DNA from: Leptolyngbya iicbica LK
Lineage (GTDB): Bacteria; Cyanobacteriota; Cyanobacteriia; Phormidesmidales; Phormidesmidaceae
DNA: 64,000 nucleotides
Direction of reading: 5' to 3'
Assembly (NCBI RefSeq): GCF_004212215.1
Contig: NZ_QVFV01000002.1
Location: 784,911-848,910, forward strand
This document shows, one piece after another, positions 16,098-25,137 of this stretch; positions within the stretch are counted from its first letter, which is position 1, and each line of letters starts with the position of its first letter. Position numbers and translations under genes: made by a program. Below the pieces are notes generated by a model. That model made no database searches, was not told the origin of the DNA, and saw nothing but the letters and a program-made list of their open reading frames with translations.

Positions 16098-18254
16098 TTA
16101 GAAATACAGCAGCAAATTCAAACCAGGGATGGTGCGCGACAGCGTCCACAGCAGCAACGCCACATAGGCTAAGCCGATCGCCCACTGATACCACACCAGC
16201 GCGGTCACCAAACCGGGGACACATTCATCGCGCAGGCGCAGATCGTTAAAACCAAATTTGAACCAGTTATTCAGGCTGAAATCGTAGTAGTTGAGCCAGT
16301 TGCGGCGCTTTTGCCAATCGATGGGGTAGAAGCGATCGCGGAAAAAAGGATATTTGGGAATGACGGGCAGCCGCGCGATTAAAAATCGAAGTTGGCGAGC
16401 GCTGCCATCTTCGAGCAAGTAGCTGGTGTCGAGTTGGTCATGAAAGCGACCGCGCCGATACAAAATGCTGGTCAATAACAGCGGGATGGGCAGCACTAGC
16501 AGCGCGATCGCCCCGAGCGCCCACACCAGTGATTCTCCCAGGCGCAACACAATCAGATTGCCCAGCCCAAACACCCCGACAAAACTGCCCAGCATCCAGC
16601 CAATTTCGGAGCGGGGTGGGGCGATGGGGGTGGGCACCCGGCGACGATAGCGATCGACCCACCAAAACAGCAGGCTAGAGAGGGCGATCGCGACTAATCC
16701 CACGCCCAGGGTTAGTCCGACGCTGGTGCCGTATCGACTCAGCAGCAACAGCGTTGAGAGCAAGCCCCAACGCCAAGCCAGTTGCAAGCGCTGTCCCCAA
16801 GACCGGGGCGGTTGCGCAATGATGCGATCGCGCACCTTGACATAGGTCGACAGGTCAATGCCGTCCAGATCGAGCACATCGGCAGCATTCACCAATAGCG
16901 CTTCGGCCCGCTGACTCAGGATGGCGTCACTTTGGGCCGCGGAAAAGCCGACGTTTTGGAGCTGCGATCGCGAGGCGGTATTGAGGTTGAGGTTGACCAG
17001 GCGTTGTTGGAGCGATCGCAGCCGCAACCGCTCAGTCAGGTATTCAATGCGGTTGGCATCAGCCACCTGCTCCAGTTCGCGAAAGTTGCGCACAAGATTC
17101 CGCAACAAGGTTTCGTTCCCTGCCAGGCTGGGCACCGAGAGCACGCGCCCAATCTGTCCGGGGCTGCCCAATAGCTGACTTTGGTCACTACTAAAGTCGA
17201 GCCCGGCAACGTTGATGCGGGTATCGGGGCTAAAACTCGCATCACCAAAGTCCAGCTGATTTTGGATGACCGCACCACGAAAATTAGCCGCTTGCGTGAG
17301 CCGCACCTGCCGAAAACTCATGGCCGCGCTAAATCGCGCATTCGTAAAAAAGACATCGCCACTAAAGGTGCTTTGCGCAAAGTCACCGTTGGCTTGCCAA
17401 ACCGTTTTGCCAAAGTCGGCATTGCCCTGAAAGGTGACTCGACTAAAATTGGCCGCTTGCTGAAAGGACGCCTGCGCAAAGCCTGCGCCGTTAGTCAGTT
17501 CGCTGCCTTGGAAGGTGACCGGCCCCTGAAAGCTCGCCTGCCCTAAACGAAGCCGATCAAAAAACAGGGTGCTACGAAACCGAACTGCCTGCTGAAATTG
17601 GCAACCGACTAATGAAACGGCATCGCTGAAGCGACTTTGGCTAAAGTTGACCGGCTGTAAAAATCGGGCACCGGGCGCATTGATCGGTTCTAAGAAGAAG
17701 ATGTCGGAGGCGAGTACGGAGCCCTCAAACCGGGTCTGCGCCAGATTGAGGCCATGCCGGAACAAATAGAGCCGCAACGCGGTGGACTGAGGTTGCAGCA
17801 AGAGCGATCGCGAGAGTTGGCTCAGTTGCGACAGGCGACGGCGATCGCGCTGCAATTGGGTCTGTTCGCGTTCCGTGAGTAAAGGAAAAAACGCCTCGCC
17901 ATACAAAGGCTCTCGCAAACTCAAGCGCTGGAAATCAAACGTACCGAGAATCACCGACTCGCTCAAGTCGAGGGTGAAAGTTTGGCTACCTTTTTGCAAA
18001 CGGGTATTGAGCTCGGTGTAAAAGCGATCGCGAAACTCGCCATTGTCGTCCCGCAAATCAAGGGTAACTCGGCGCAAATCGAGGGTTGGTTTGCCTTCGC
18101 GCTGCACCGGAGTTTGGAGCCGCGCTTGCAGTTGGGTGATCGTCAACGGCTCAGGACTCAATGCGGCGGCCCAACTGACTGCCGGGTTCACCCAAGCCAC
18201 CAGCCACACCACCGCCAACACCAATCCTGCCTGCAACCAACCGCGCACAGTCAT
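16098..18254 (-). CDS. Large pentapeptide-repeat membrane protein with helix-hairpin-helix segment
   Basis: A 718-residue protein. A signal sequence (about 8-30) leads into a domain with LTITQLQARLQTPVQ and then a long pentapeptide-repeat region (about 165-365) of the A-(D/N)-(L/F)-x-x type, for example FQQAANFSRVTFQGNADFGKTVWQ, which folds as a right-handed quadrilateral beta helix. A helix-hairpin-helix-like segment follows (LNLNTASRSQLQNVGFS, about 430-480), then three to four hydrophobic spans (about 500-690) and a short C-terminal span near the end. The repeats should lie outside the cytoplasm and the C-terminal half is membrane-embedded. Such proteins are common in cyanobacteria, with unknown roles. 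The gene stands alone; its stop lies about 140 bp from the dispersed repeat copy. Confidence 0.75.
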   Translation of the reverse strand: MTVRGWLQAGLVLAVVWLVAWVNPAVSWAAALSPEPLTITQLQARLQTPVQREGKPTLDLRRVTLDLRDDNGEFRDRFYTELNTRLQKGSQTFTLDLSESVILGTFDFQRLSLREPLYGEAFFPLLTEREQTQLQRDRRRLSQLSQLSRSLLLQPQSTALRLYLFRHGLNLAQTRFEGSVLASDIFFLEPINAPGARFLQPVNFSQSRFSDAVSLVGCQFQQAVRFRSTLFFDRLRLGQASFQGPVTFQGSELTNGAGFAQASFQQAANFSRVTFQGNADFGKTVWQANGDFAQSTFSGDVFFTNARFSAAMSFRQVRLTQAANFRGAVIQNQLDFGDASFSPDTRINVAGLDFSSDQSQLLGSPGQIGRVLSVPSLAGNETLLRNLVRNFRELEQVADANRIEYLTERLRLRSLQQRLVNLNLNTASRSQLQNVGFSAAQSDAILSQRAEALLVNAADVLDLDGIDLSTYVKVRDRIIAQPPRSWGQRLQLAWRWGLLSTLLLLSRYGTSVGLTLGVGLVAIALSSLLFWWVDRYRRRVPTPIAPPRSEIGWMLGSFVGVFGLGNLIVLRLGESLVWALGAIALLVLPIPLLLTSILYRRGRFHDQLDTSYLLEDGSARQLRFLIARLPVIPKYPFFRDRFYPIDWQKRRNWLNYYDFSLNNWFKFGFNDLRLRDECVPGLVTALVWYQWAIGLAYVALLLWTLSRTIPGLNLLLYF

Positions 18255-18476
18255 CCCCCATTCATCAGGTCAAGGGTAGCCCGTTTCACCCCCATTCTCT
18301 GCTCCCTTCTGCCCCCGGCTCCCTTGCTCCCCTGCCCCTCTGCCCTGTTCACGCCGTCATCAATTGCTCACCATGCTAATAACAGTCCAAAGGAATGAAG
18401 CGATTTCCGTATCTTGTGCGATGCTGAAATACGCTCGTGTTCACCACAGAAACCGACAATTGGAAAGGGGGAGCCC

Positions 18477-19628
18477 ATGGACGACAAATTCATGCTGATG
18501 ATTCCGGGGCCAACGCCGGTGCCCGAAAGCGTTTTACTGGCGCAGGCCAAGCACCTCATCGGCCACCGCAGTGGCGAGTTTAGCGAAATTATGGCGGAGG
18601 TTACGGCGGGCCTGAAGTGGCTGCATCAGACGAAAAACGATGTGCTGATGCTAACCGCTAGCGGCACTGGCGCGATGGAAGCAGGCATTATCAATGTACT
18701 CAGCGTGGGCGATCGCGTGCTGGTGGGCAGCAATGGTAAGTTTGGCGATCGCTGGGTCAAGGTGTGCAAAGCCTTTGGACTCAACGTAGACGTGATTGAA
18801 GCTGAGTGGGGCAAACCGCTGAACCCGGACGACTTCAAAGCGAAGCTGGAAGCCGATACCGACAAGACTATCAAAGCCGTTTTGGTCACCCATAGCGAAA
18901 CTTCGACTGGGGTGTTGAACGACCTCAAAACCATTGCCGACCATGCCCACGCCCACGGCGAAGCGCTGGTGCTGGTTGATGCCGTCACCAGCTTGGGCGC
19001 TTGCAGCGTGCCTGTGGATGGGTGGGGTTTGGATGTGGTGGCGTCGGGTTCTCAAAAGGGCTACATGATTCCGCCCGGACTGGGGTTTGTGGCGATGAGC
19101 GATCGTGCCTGGCAAGCTTACGAAACCTCGAATATTCCCAAGTTCTATTTTGACCTCGGCCCCTATCGCAAAAGCGGTGCGAAGAATACGACCCCCTTTA
19201 CGCCCCCGGTGAGTCTGTTTTTTGCGCTGCAAGTGGCGCTCAAAATGATGCAAGACGAAGGGCTCGACAATATCTTTTCCCGTCATGCCAAATTGCAAAC
19301 GGCCACCCGCGCCGCGATGAAAGGGCTGAACCTGCCGCTCTTTGCCGCCGATGAGGTGGCCAGCCCAGCGGTGACCGCCGTCATGCCCCAAGGTGTGGAA
19401 GCGGAAAAAATTCGCTCGATCATGCGGAAGCAATATGACATTGCCTTGGCGGGTGGCCAAGACCATCTGAAGGGGCAGATCTTCCGCGTGGGGCACCTGG
19501 GCTTTGTGGGCAATCGCGACATCCTGACCGCCGTCGCTTCCCTGGAAGCGACCTTGGCGCAACTCGGAGCCAATGGCTTTACGCCGGGTGCTGGTCTGGC
19601 CGCCGCCCAAGCCGTGCTCTCGGCTTAA
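18477..19628 (+). CDS. Serine/alanine-glyoxylate aminotransferase (class V, SGAT-like)
   Basis: A 383-residue PLP enzyme starting at ATG 18477, preceded by GGAAAGGGGGAG. Fold-type I features are in order: LMIPGPTPVPESVL at the start, the cofactor loop LTASGTGAMEAG (59-70), LVDAVTSLGACSVPVDGWG with the PLP-binding Asp (168) and the Schiff-base lysine K194 in SGSQKGYMIPPG. The family transfers amino groups from serine or alanine to glyoxylate in photorespiratory glycolate metabolism. Cyanobacterial homologues are often labelled 'soluble hydrogenase 42 kDa subunit', a historical misnomer. The substrate preference is not readable. A palindromic hairpin follows the stop. Confidence 0.9.
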   Translation: MDDKFMLMIPGPTPVPESVLLAQAKHLIGHRSGEFSEIMAEVTAGLKWLHQTKNDVLMLTASGTGAMEAGIINVLSVGDRVLVGSNGKFGDRWVKVCKAFGLNVDVIEAEWGKPLNPDDFKAKLEADTDKTIKAVLVTHSETSTGVLNDLKTIADHAHAHGEALVLVDAVTSLGACSVPVDGWGLDVVASGSQKGYMIPPGLGFVAMSDRAWQAYETSNIPKFYFDLGPYRKSGAKNTTPFTPPVSLFFALQVALKMMQDEGLDNIFSRHAKLQTATRAAMKGLNLPLFAADEVASPAVTAVMPQGVEAEKIRSIMRKQYDIALAGGQDHLKGQIFRVGHLGFVGNRDILTAVASLEATLAQLGANGFTPGAGLAAAQAVLSA

Positions 19629-19652
19629 CAGCGCTGCCTACTCTCTCCCTAA

Positions 19653-19680
19653 GTCCCTCTCCCAGTTTTGGGAGAGGGAC
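19653..19680. repeat. Short palindromic repeat (GTCCCTCTCCC hairpin)
   Basis: An 11-bp perfect stem, GTCCCTCTCCC and GGGAGAGGGAC, with a 6-nt loop, 24 bp after the aminotransferase stop. The same motif, TCCCTCTCCC-aaaatt-GGGGGAGGGA, occurs inside the methyltransferase gene at 35451-35493. There is no T-run, so it is a repeat rather than a canonical terminator, though it could stabilise the 3' end. Confidence 0.75.
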
Positions 19681-19789
19681 TGGATCCGGCTCCCGTTCGG
19701 CGATCTCGGGTCGCTCACCCCATCCACTCACAAGATTGGCTGCTATCTTGCTAACAGGACAGTCATTAGCGAAGGACGAGAACACAGCG

Positions 19790-20476
19790 ATGGGCGTACT
19801 GGGTCGGTTGGGACAAGTGATTCGTTCTCAGGTCGGTGACTGGGTCAACGGTGCCGAAGACCCCGAAAAAATGCTCGACCAGGCCGTCGCTGACATGCAG
19901 CGCGATTTGATTCAACTGCGGCAGGCGGTGGCGCAGGCGATCGCCACTCAAAAGCGCACCGAACGCCAGCAACACCAAAATCAAACCCTCGCCCAAGAAT
20001 GGTACAACCGGGCGCAACTGGCTTTGCAAAAGGGCCAAGAAGATCAGGCCCGAGACGCACTGACCCAGCGCCATGCCTACCAACGGCTGGGCACCCAACT
20101 CGCCAATCACATTAGTGAACAAAAAGTGGCGATCGCCCAACTCAAAACCAACATGCGCGACCTGGAAGTCAAGATTGCCGATGTGCGCACCCGGCGCGAT
20201 ATGTACATTGCCCGTGCCCGCTCTGCCGAAGCGTCGCAGCGCATTCAAGACCTGATTGGTCAGGTGGGCCATGAGCGATCGCTCGGCACCCTCAGCCAAA
20301 TGGAAGACAAAGTGCTGGATCTCGAAGCGCAAGCCAGCGCTACCGCCGAACTCAACCAAGCGCTCACCGATCAATCCCTCGAAGGGCAATTTGCCGCTCT
20401 GGAACGGGACGAGGCGACTGCGATCGAGCAAGAACTATCGACCCTGAAAAACCGCCTGCCCCATCAATCCGGCTAA
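19790..20476 (+). CDS. PspA/IM30 family protein
   Basis: From ATG 19790 (GGACGAG upstream) the 228-residue protein is almost entirely helical, as in the ESCRT-III-like PspA/Vipp1 family. Helix 0 is the amphipathic N-terminus (MGVLGRLGQVIRSQVGDWVN), followed by EDPEKMLDQAVADMQRDLIQ, the highly conserved start of helix 1. The long coiled coil runs to about residue 165. The roughly 30-residue C-terminal extension that marks Vipp1 is absent, so this is closer to PspA. It would bind stressed membranes and oligomerise. A separate Vipp1 gene is expected elsewhere in a cyanobacterium. The start follows the aminotransferase gene by about 160 bp with the palindrome between. Confidence 0.85.
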   Translation: MGVLGRLGQVIRSQVGDWVNGAEDPEKMLDQAVADMQRDLIQLRQAVAQAIATQKRTERQQHQNQTLAQEWYNRAQLALQKGQEDQARDALTQRHAYQRLGTQLANHISEQKVAIAQLKTNMRDLEVKIADVRTRRDMYIARARSAEASQRIQDLIGQVGHERSLGTLSQMEDKVLDLEAQASATAELNQALTDQSLEGQFAALERDEATAIEQELSTLKNRLPHQSG

Positions 20477-20564
20477 TCCTGTCAGGGGATTTAGCGTTCT
20501 GGTTTGATAGCGATTCTGCGCCTTCGAATTCGAACCTTGGGGGGCGTCACAGGCTGAGCGCGAC

Positions 20565-21473
20565 TTAGCGCACTGCCAACGCGGGAATGTAATTGCCCGG
20601 ATCGCGGGCCACCCAACCGAGACTGGAGTTGGTGCGCACTTCAAAATACAAAATACTGCTGTCTTCGGTGGAAGGCGTCGCGATCGCCAGTGACTGCCCA
20701 GCCTGCACGCGATCGCCCGTCTGCACTTGCGGCTGCATCACCTGGGCATAGCGGGTTTGCAACCCCTGCTGATGATTCACCACAATCAGCGTGCCCAAGG
20801 TGGGATCACTGCCCACATAGGCCACCGTGCCACTACCCGCCGCCACAACCGCTGTCTCCGGCACCGTCCTGACCGTCACGCCACTGCTAAAGACCAACTC
20901 GCCCAGGGACGGATCAGTCTGCCAGCCGTAGTTCGCAATCACCTGTCCCTCAGCCGCTAGGGGATAGGTCGAGACCGGGGTATTGGTCGCATTTCCCGTC
21001 GAGGGCGTCGAGGTGCTCCCCTCAATCAACCAACTCACCCCCGGAATAAATGCCTGCGAGGGCATCTGCGCCGGACAACCATTGATTTCAAACAACACGT
21101 CCGCCCGCGCCCCATAGGTCGTCGCTAAATCTTGCCAGGTTTGCCCTGCGGGGACCGTTACGGCCGCCCCATTAAACGGCGGAATTTGGAGCGTCATCCC
21201 CGGCGACACTGCCCCCCCACTAATCCGAGGATTCACCGCCAACAGGGTGATGGGCAATAAACCATAATCGGCGGCAATGCTCTCCAACGTTTCCCCCGAT
21301 TGCACCGTATGCGTCACTAAACGCTGGAGCACGGGCTCCGGACACAAAGATTCCGCACTGTAGACGCTCGGGCTGGCAACATTCCACACCGCCATGAGGC
21401 TCAGGCCACCGATCGCGATCGCAACCAGGGGTCGTCGCCATGCTGGGATTGAAAATGGCTGGTTTGCTGTCAT
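20565..21473 (-). CDS. LysM protein with degenerate LytM/M23 domain
   Basis: A 302-residue envelope protein. A single N-terminal anchor or signal (about 13-35) is followed by LysM (about 52-98, THTVQSGETLESIAADYG) and a second LysM-like unit (about 103-150). The C-terminal part (about 170-300) has the M23/LytM fold landmarks but not its zinc ligands: GWQTDPSLGELVFSSGVTV lacks the first His, TRYAQV lacks the Y-x-H residue and LYFEVR replaces HLHFE. It should bind peptidoglycan and, like EnvC or NlpD, regulate an amidase rather than cut. It is divergent from the Deg protease gene with 251 bp between the starts. The LysM pair and the lost ligands are read directly; the activator role is inferred. 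Confidence 0.8.
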   Translation of the reverse strand: MTANQPFSIPAWRRPLVAIAIGGLSLMAVWNVASPSVYSAESLCPEPVLQRLVTHTVQSGETLESIAADYGLLPITLLAVNPRISGGAVSPGMTLQIPPFNGAAVTVPAGQTWQDLATTYGARADVLFEINGCPAQMPSQAFIPGVSWLIEGSTSTPSTGNATNTPVSTYPLAAEGQVIANYGWQTDPSLGELVFSSGVTVRTVPETAVVAAGSGTVAYVGSDPTLGTLIVVNHQQGLQTRYAQVMQPQVQTGDRVQAGQSLAIATPSTEDSSILYFEVRTNSSLGWVARDPGNYIPALAVR

Positions 21474-21724
21474 CGTATTCTCATCCGCCTTGCGAGTCTT
21501 GGTTGGAAATTGGGCCGCAGTAGGACCTTGATTGTCCCTCCCGCCATTGCCCCGATCTTAGAGATGACGATAGTGGGAATGATGCTGGTTCCTGGCTGTG
21601 GCCATAACCACCGCGATCGCCCTTTATCTACCTTGGTTGTATCGCAATAAATTCCTGTCATCCTCTTCGTTATTTTCGCTAAAGTAGTAGCAATTTGTGT
21701 GTACCCAACCTCCGGAGAATTGCG

Positions 21725-22933
21725 ATGGGCTTAGCGCCGAAGCAAATTGGTCTATCCGTCATTACCCTGCTAGTCGGCGGCGGCATCGGTTGGGTTGGCC
21801 ATCAGCAGTTACAAGCACGGAGTCTAGAAGCCACAGCAGTCGAAACCGCGCCTCTGGTACAGACCACCTCTAATGTTGAGTTACCGCGCTCAACTGTAGC
21901 GCTAGCACCGCCAGCGACCAGCAACCCCAATTTCATTGCTGACGCCGTTAATCGCGTGGGTGCTGCCGTGGTCCGCATTGACGCTGACGGTGGCGATATT
22001 GAACTGCCCGAAGGGCTCGAAAATCCTTTCTTCCGCCGCTTTTTTGGCGATGAGATGCCCGTGCCGGAGCCCTTTCAGCAAGGCACTGGCTCAGGCTTTA
22101 TCATCTCGTCCGACGGTCAAATCATCACCAACGCCCACGTCGTTGAAGGGGCTTCGCGGGTGACCGTAACCCTCACCGATGGCCGCACCTTTGAAGGCTC
22201 AGTGGTAGGCACCGACAAAGTCACTGACGTCGCTGCCGTTAAGATCGACGCCACGGATATGCCCACGGTGGTGTTTGGCCGCACCGATACCCTATCGCCG
22301 GGACAATGGGCGATCGCGATCGGCAATCCCCTCGGCTTGGACAACACCGTGACCGCTGGCATTATCAGCGCCTTGGGCCGCAGCAGCTCAGAAGTCGGCA
22401 TTCCCGATAAGCGAGTGCAGTTCATTCAAACTGACGCGGCGATCAATCCCGGCAACTCTGGTGGTCCCCTTTTGAATGACCAGGGTGAGGTCATCGGCAT
22501 GAACACCGCCATTCGCAAAGACGCGCAGGGATTAGGCTTTGCCATTCCGGTCGAAACCTTCAACCGCATTGCCCAACAGCTATTTGAAGATGGCGAGGTC
22601 CAACACCCTTACTTGGGAATTCAGATGGTGTTGCTGACCCCAGAAATTCGGGATGAAATTAATGCATCGGATGAACTGGGAGTCAAAGTCAATGCCGATG
22701 TCGGCGTTTTGATTATCCGCGTGTTGGAAGATACCCCGGCAGAAGCAGGCGGTCTCAAAGCGGGGGACATTATTCAACGGGTGAATGGCAACCCCGTCGA
22801 AACTCCCACCGATGTGCAAGCCGAAGTTGATGCAGGCGAAGTGGGACAACCCCTAGATGTAGAAATCCAGCGGGGCGACACATCTCAGACGTTGACGATC
22901 CGGCCGATGGCGTTGCCATCACAATTGCAGTAA
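21725..22933 (+). CDS. Deg/HtrA-type serine protease with PDZ domain
   Basis: A 402-residue protease starting at ATG 21725, with GGAG 9 nt upstream. The N-terminal hydrophobic helix (about 7-25) anchors or exports it. The chymotrypsin-like domain has an intact triad: H138 (ITNAHVVEG), D168 (VTDVAAVKI) and S245 (GNSGGPL). One PDZ domain follows (about 300-390, VGVLIIRVLEDTPAEAGGLKAGDIIQRVNG). Cyanobacteria have three such enzymes (HtrA, HhoA, HhoB), and which one this is cannot be decided from sequence reading alone. They degrade or refold damaged envelope and lumenal proteins under light or heat stress. The GNAT gene starts 22 bp after its stop and may be cotranscribed. Confidence 0.92.
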   Translation: MGLAPKQIGLSVITLLVGGGIGWVGHQQLQARSLEATAVETAPLVQTTSNVELPRSTVALAPPATSNPNFIADAVNRVGAAVVRIDADGGDIELPEGLENPFFRRFFGDEMPVPEPFQQGTGSGFIISSDGQIITNAHVVEGASRVTVTLTDGRTFEGSVVGTDKVTDVAAVKIDATDMPTVVFGRTDTLSPGQWAIAIGNPLGLDNTVTAGIISALGRSSSEVGIPDKRVQFIQTDAAINPGNSGGPLLNDQGEVIGMNTAIRKDAQGLGFAIPVETFNRIAQQLFEDGEVQHPYLGIQMVLLTPEIRDEINASDELGVKVNADVGVLIIRVLEDTPAEAGGLKAGDIIQRVNGNPVETPTDVQAEVDAGEVGQPLDVEIQRGDTSQTLTIRPMALPSQLQ

Positions 22934-22954
22934 TTTGTTGGCCCTTGGTCTGTG

Positions 22955-23446
22955 ATGATTCGACCTGCAACGACGGCAGATTTGCCCAGCATTCTGGACA
23001 TTTATAACGACGCTATCCTCAATACCACAGCGGTTTATGATTACGCGCCGCACACTCTCGCCATGCGAGAAAGCTGGTTCGCCGCGAAATGTGAGGCGGG
23101 CTTTCCGGTGCTAGTTGCCGAAGAGCAGAACGAAGTTGCCGGCTTTGGGGCTTTGGGACACTTTCGAGCCTGGGAAGCCTATCGCTATACCGTTGAGAAT
23201 TCTTTGTATGTCGCGCCTCAATATCGAGGACAGGGCATTGGCAAACAATTGTTAGCGCACTTAGTGCAAGCCGCTGGAGAGTTACAGCTGCATGCGATCG
23301 TGGCGGGCATTGATGCCGACAATATTGTCAGCTTAAAACTACATGAAAAGTTTGGCTTTCAAGAAGTCGCACACTTTCCCCAGGTCGGTTATAAGTTCGA
23401 TCGCTGGCTCGATCTGAAATTTATGCAGCGTCTCATCGAGCCCTAA
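22955..23446 (+). CDS. GNAT acetyltransferase (phosphinothricin acetyltransferase-like)
   Basis: The 163-residue product from ATG 22955 (a GTG one codon earlier is also possible) fits the Pat/Bar/MnaT branch of GNAT enzymes. MIRPATTADLPSILDIYNDA at the start, TAVYDYAPHTLAMRESWF, the acetyl-CoA loop YRGQGIGKQLLAHLV (V/R-x-x-Q/R-G-x-G/A) and the C-terminal HEKFGFQEVAHFPQVGYKF are all family landmarks. Such enzymes acetylate phosphinothricin, methionine sulfoximine or related amino compounds, and in bacteria without the drug may protect against endogenous methionine derivatives. The start lies 22 bp after the Deg gene. Substrate is inferred only. Confidence 0.88.
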   Translation: MIRPATTADLPSILDIYNDAILNTTAVYDYAPHTLAMRESWFAAKCEAGFPVLVAEEQNEVAGFGALGHFRAWEAYRYTVENSLYVAPQYRGQGIGKQLLAHLVQAAGELQLHAIVAGIDADNIVSLKLHEKFGFQEVAHFPQVGYKFDRWLDLKFMQRLIEP

Positions 23447-23537
23447 TCGCTTATGCAGCCAATGCTGCCTTTACTCACACTGCGTCCACTCAGCTAGACC
23501 AGAGCAGGCCCGACAGTATGACCTGGGGTTGTTGGTG

Positions 23538-24161
23538 TTACCGAGCGTTATCACCAAAACCACTGTCAGAAGAAGAGTGATGGCGACGCGGTTTCCAACC
23601 AATGCGGCCACCATACGTCCCAGGCCGCCAAGCTGGGCTGTGTCGAAAATCGCGCTCTTCAACGTCTTCCACTTCGCGCTCTTTGGGTTGGGCTGGCGGC
23701 GCACTAGCGCGAGGCGGCGGCGAGGGTGCTGTGCCCCGCCCTTGGCGCTGCTGTTGAATCCGCTGTATTTCTCTCAAAGCCTCTTGCCAGGTCAAGTCTG
23801 GCTGGTGTAGCAGGTCTCGTAAAGCCTGCAACACCGCTTCCTCTTCCTGGTTTAAGTGCAAAGGTTGAGAGAGCCGAATCGGATCAACCTGTACCGCCGC
23901 AAAAGCTTGCCGTACGGCACTCTCAATCTGGGGCTTACATTCTCTGAGGGCGCGAACGTACTGATGCTCTAGACCTTTCTCACTAGATGCATACAGAGCG
24001 GGTAACCGATTAAGCGCGAATGTCTCAACTTCTAGCCGCTTAACATATTTAGCAACTCGCTCAGGCAACCCCGCAAGTTGGCGACTCACTTCTTCTGCCA
24101 CCAACATTTCCATTACGTTGATGTACAGCTTTTGATGAGCAGTCCTAACCTCACCACCCAT
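23538..24161 (-). CDS. ComFB-family protein with basic disordered tail
   Basis: The N-terminal 90 residues show the late-competence ComFB signature: NVMEMLVAEEVSRQL, an ALNRLPALYASSEKGLEHQY block and a following helix with IESAVRQAFAAVQVDP. Cyanobacterial ComFB proteins have been described as c-di-GMP receptors that affect motility or natural competence. After about residue 130 the chain becomes a Pro/Gln-rich and then Arg/Gly-rich tail (RPGTYGGRIGWKPRRHHSS) likely to be disordered and possibly nucleic-acid binding. The minus-strand gene is convergent with the GNAT gene. The function is inferred from the family, and a c-di-GMP site is not verified by residues. Confidence 0.8.
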   Translation of the reverse strand: MGGEVRTAHQKLYINVMEMLVAEEVSRQLAGLPERVAKYVKRLEVETFALNRLPALYASSEKGLEHQYVRALRECKPQIESAVRQAFAAVQVDPIRLSQPLHLNQEEEAVLQALRDLLHQPDLTWQEALREIQRIQQQRQGRGTAPSPPPRASAPPAQPKEREVEDVEERDFRHSPAWRPGTYGGRIGWKPRRHHSSSDSGFGDNAR

Positions 24162-25137
24162 AGCTCTATACCCGTAGACGATTGATGCAAGAACTCACAG
24201 CCGCAGATGCGAATCAGGCTGTTGATTTTGACCCGTAAAAATACACCCCAGAAGCACTCAGGGGCCAGACGTCTGACGAACAAAGTCTAGAGTTTTCCCT
24301 TGCGTGCATTAATGCTCAGACCCGTTGTCTGAATTGATTTAGTATAGCAACACGCTGAAATTTTCTTTTCACGAGGTTTTGGAAAGATTACATTGTGACA
24401 ATGGAAAACCAGGCATAGCTTGGAAATTAGCTGCATACTGGTGAATTTGAACGGTTCAGAGAGCAATTTGACGCCAACAGACCAGCTAGGCAAATAGTCA
24501 TTGATATTGCCAGAAATTCTGCGCTGCAAAGCTTTAGAGGGTTTTTGAAAAGGTTGCTGCAGCATTCGTCAATATGAACTCTCAAAGTTCTATCAACTCA
24601 TTATGCAAGCATCCTAACCTGGGAGAGTTTTTGGGAAAAATGGACGGCTACAGGCGTTGTAAAACATCACTTTGTGCCAAGCAGGATGCTGTCTACCGGG
24701 GATGGAGAAGGGAGTGCCCCTGTGCCCCTAATGGTAGAGCTTACGATGAAGCATCACCGGGGCTGCAAATCGCCACCTGCAGTAAGGTGCCGACAGTCAA
24801 GGGACTTGGGTGATCTCTGCAAAAGAAACTACCTGAAAAATGGGTCGCGTAGGTTGCGGTTGACGTCAGGAAACCCAACAGTACGAAAGATTAAAGCCGG
24901 TAAGCTCCTTGTCCCCATTCTGGAAACGTCCAAAGCTTTCTGCGCAACGCTAGACAAACTGTATATCCGATACTTCGCTTGGGGTGGGATGCAGCTCTTT
25001 GAACACCGATGCTGCCCCCGTGGACCCAATTGGATAAAGAATCTCGAATTAAAGTGATCGTGGCATATGCAGCTGATAGCTCGCAGAAATGACGCTTTCA
25101 TAAAAGCTCAAACTTTGGCCAAGAGCGCACGCCAGTC
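24162..25137. other. 976-bp gene-poor interval
   Basis: This is the longest stretch without a recognisable gene. Short open frames exist on both strands (for example 24674-25057 plus and 24287-24565 minus), but none carries a domain, a start signal or composition like a real gene. It is less GC-rich in its first half. I found no terminator, tRNA or convincing transposase remnant in it. It may be decayed DNA or hold an unrecognised RNA. Confidence 0.5.

Noticed and set aside
18651..19610. Long minus-strand frame opposite the aminotransferase gene
   Set aside because: Antisense of a clearly recognised PLP enzyme; no start signal or family features.
24674..25057. Plus-strand 127-codon frame in the gene-poor interval
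   Set aside because: No ribosome site, no domain and odd composition; not enough to call a gene.
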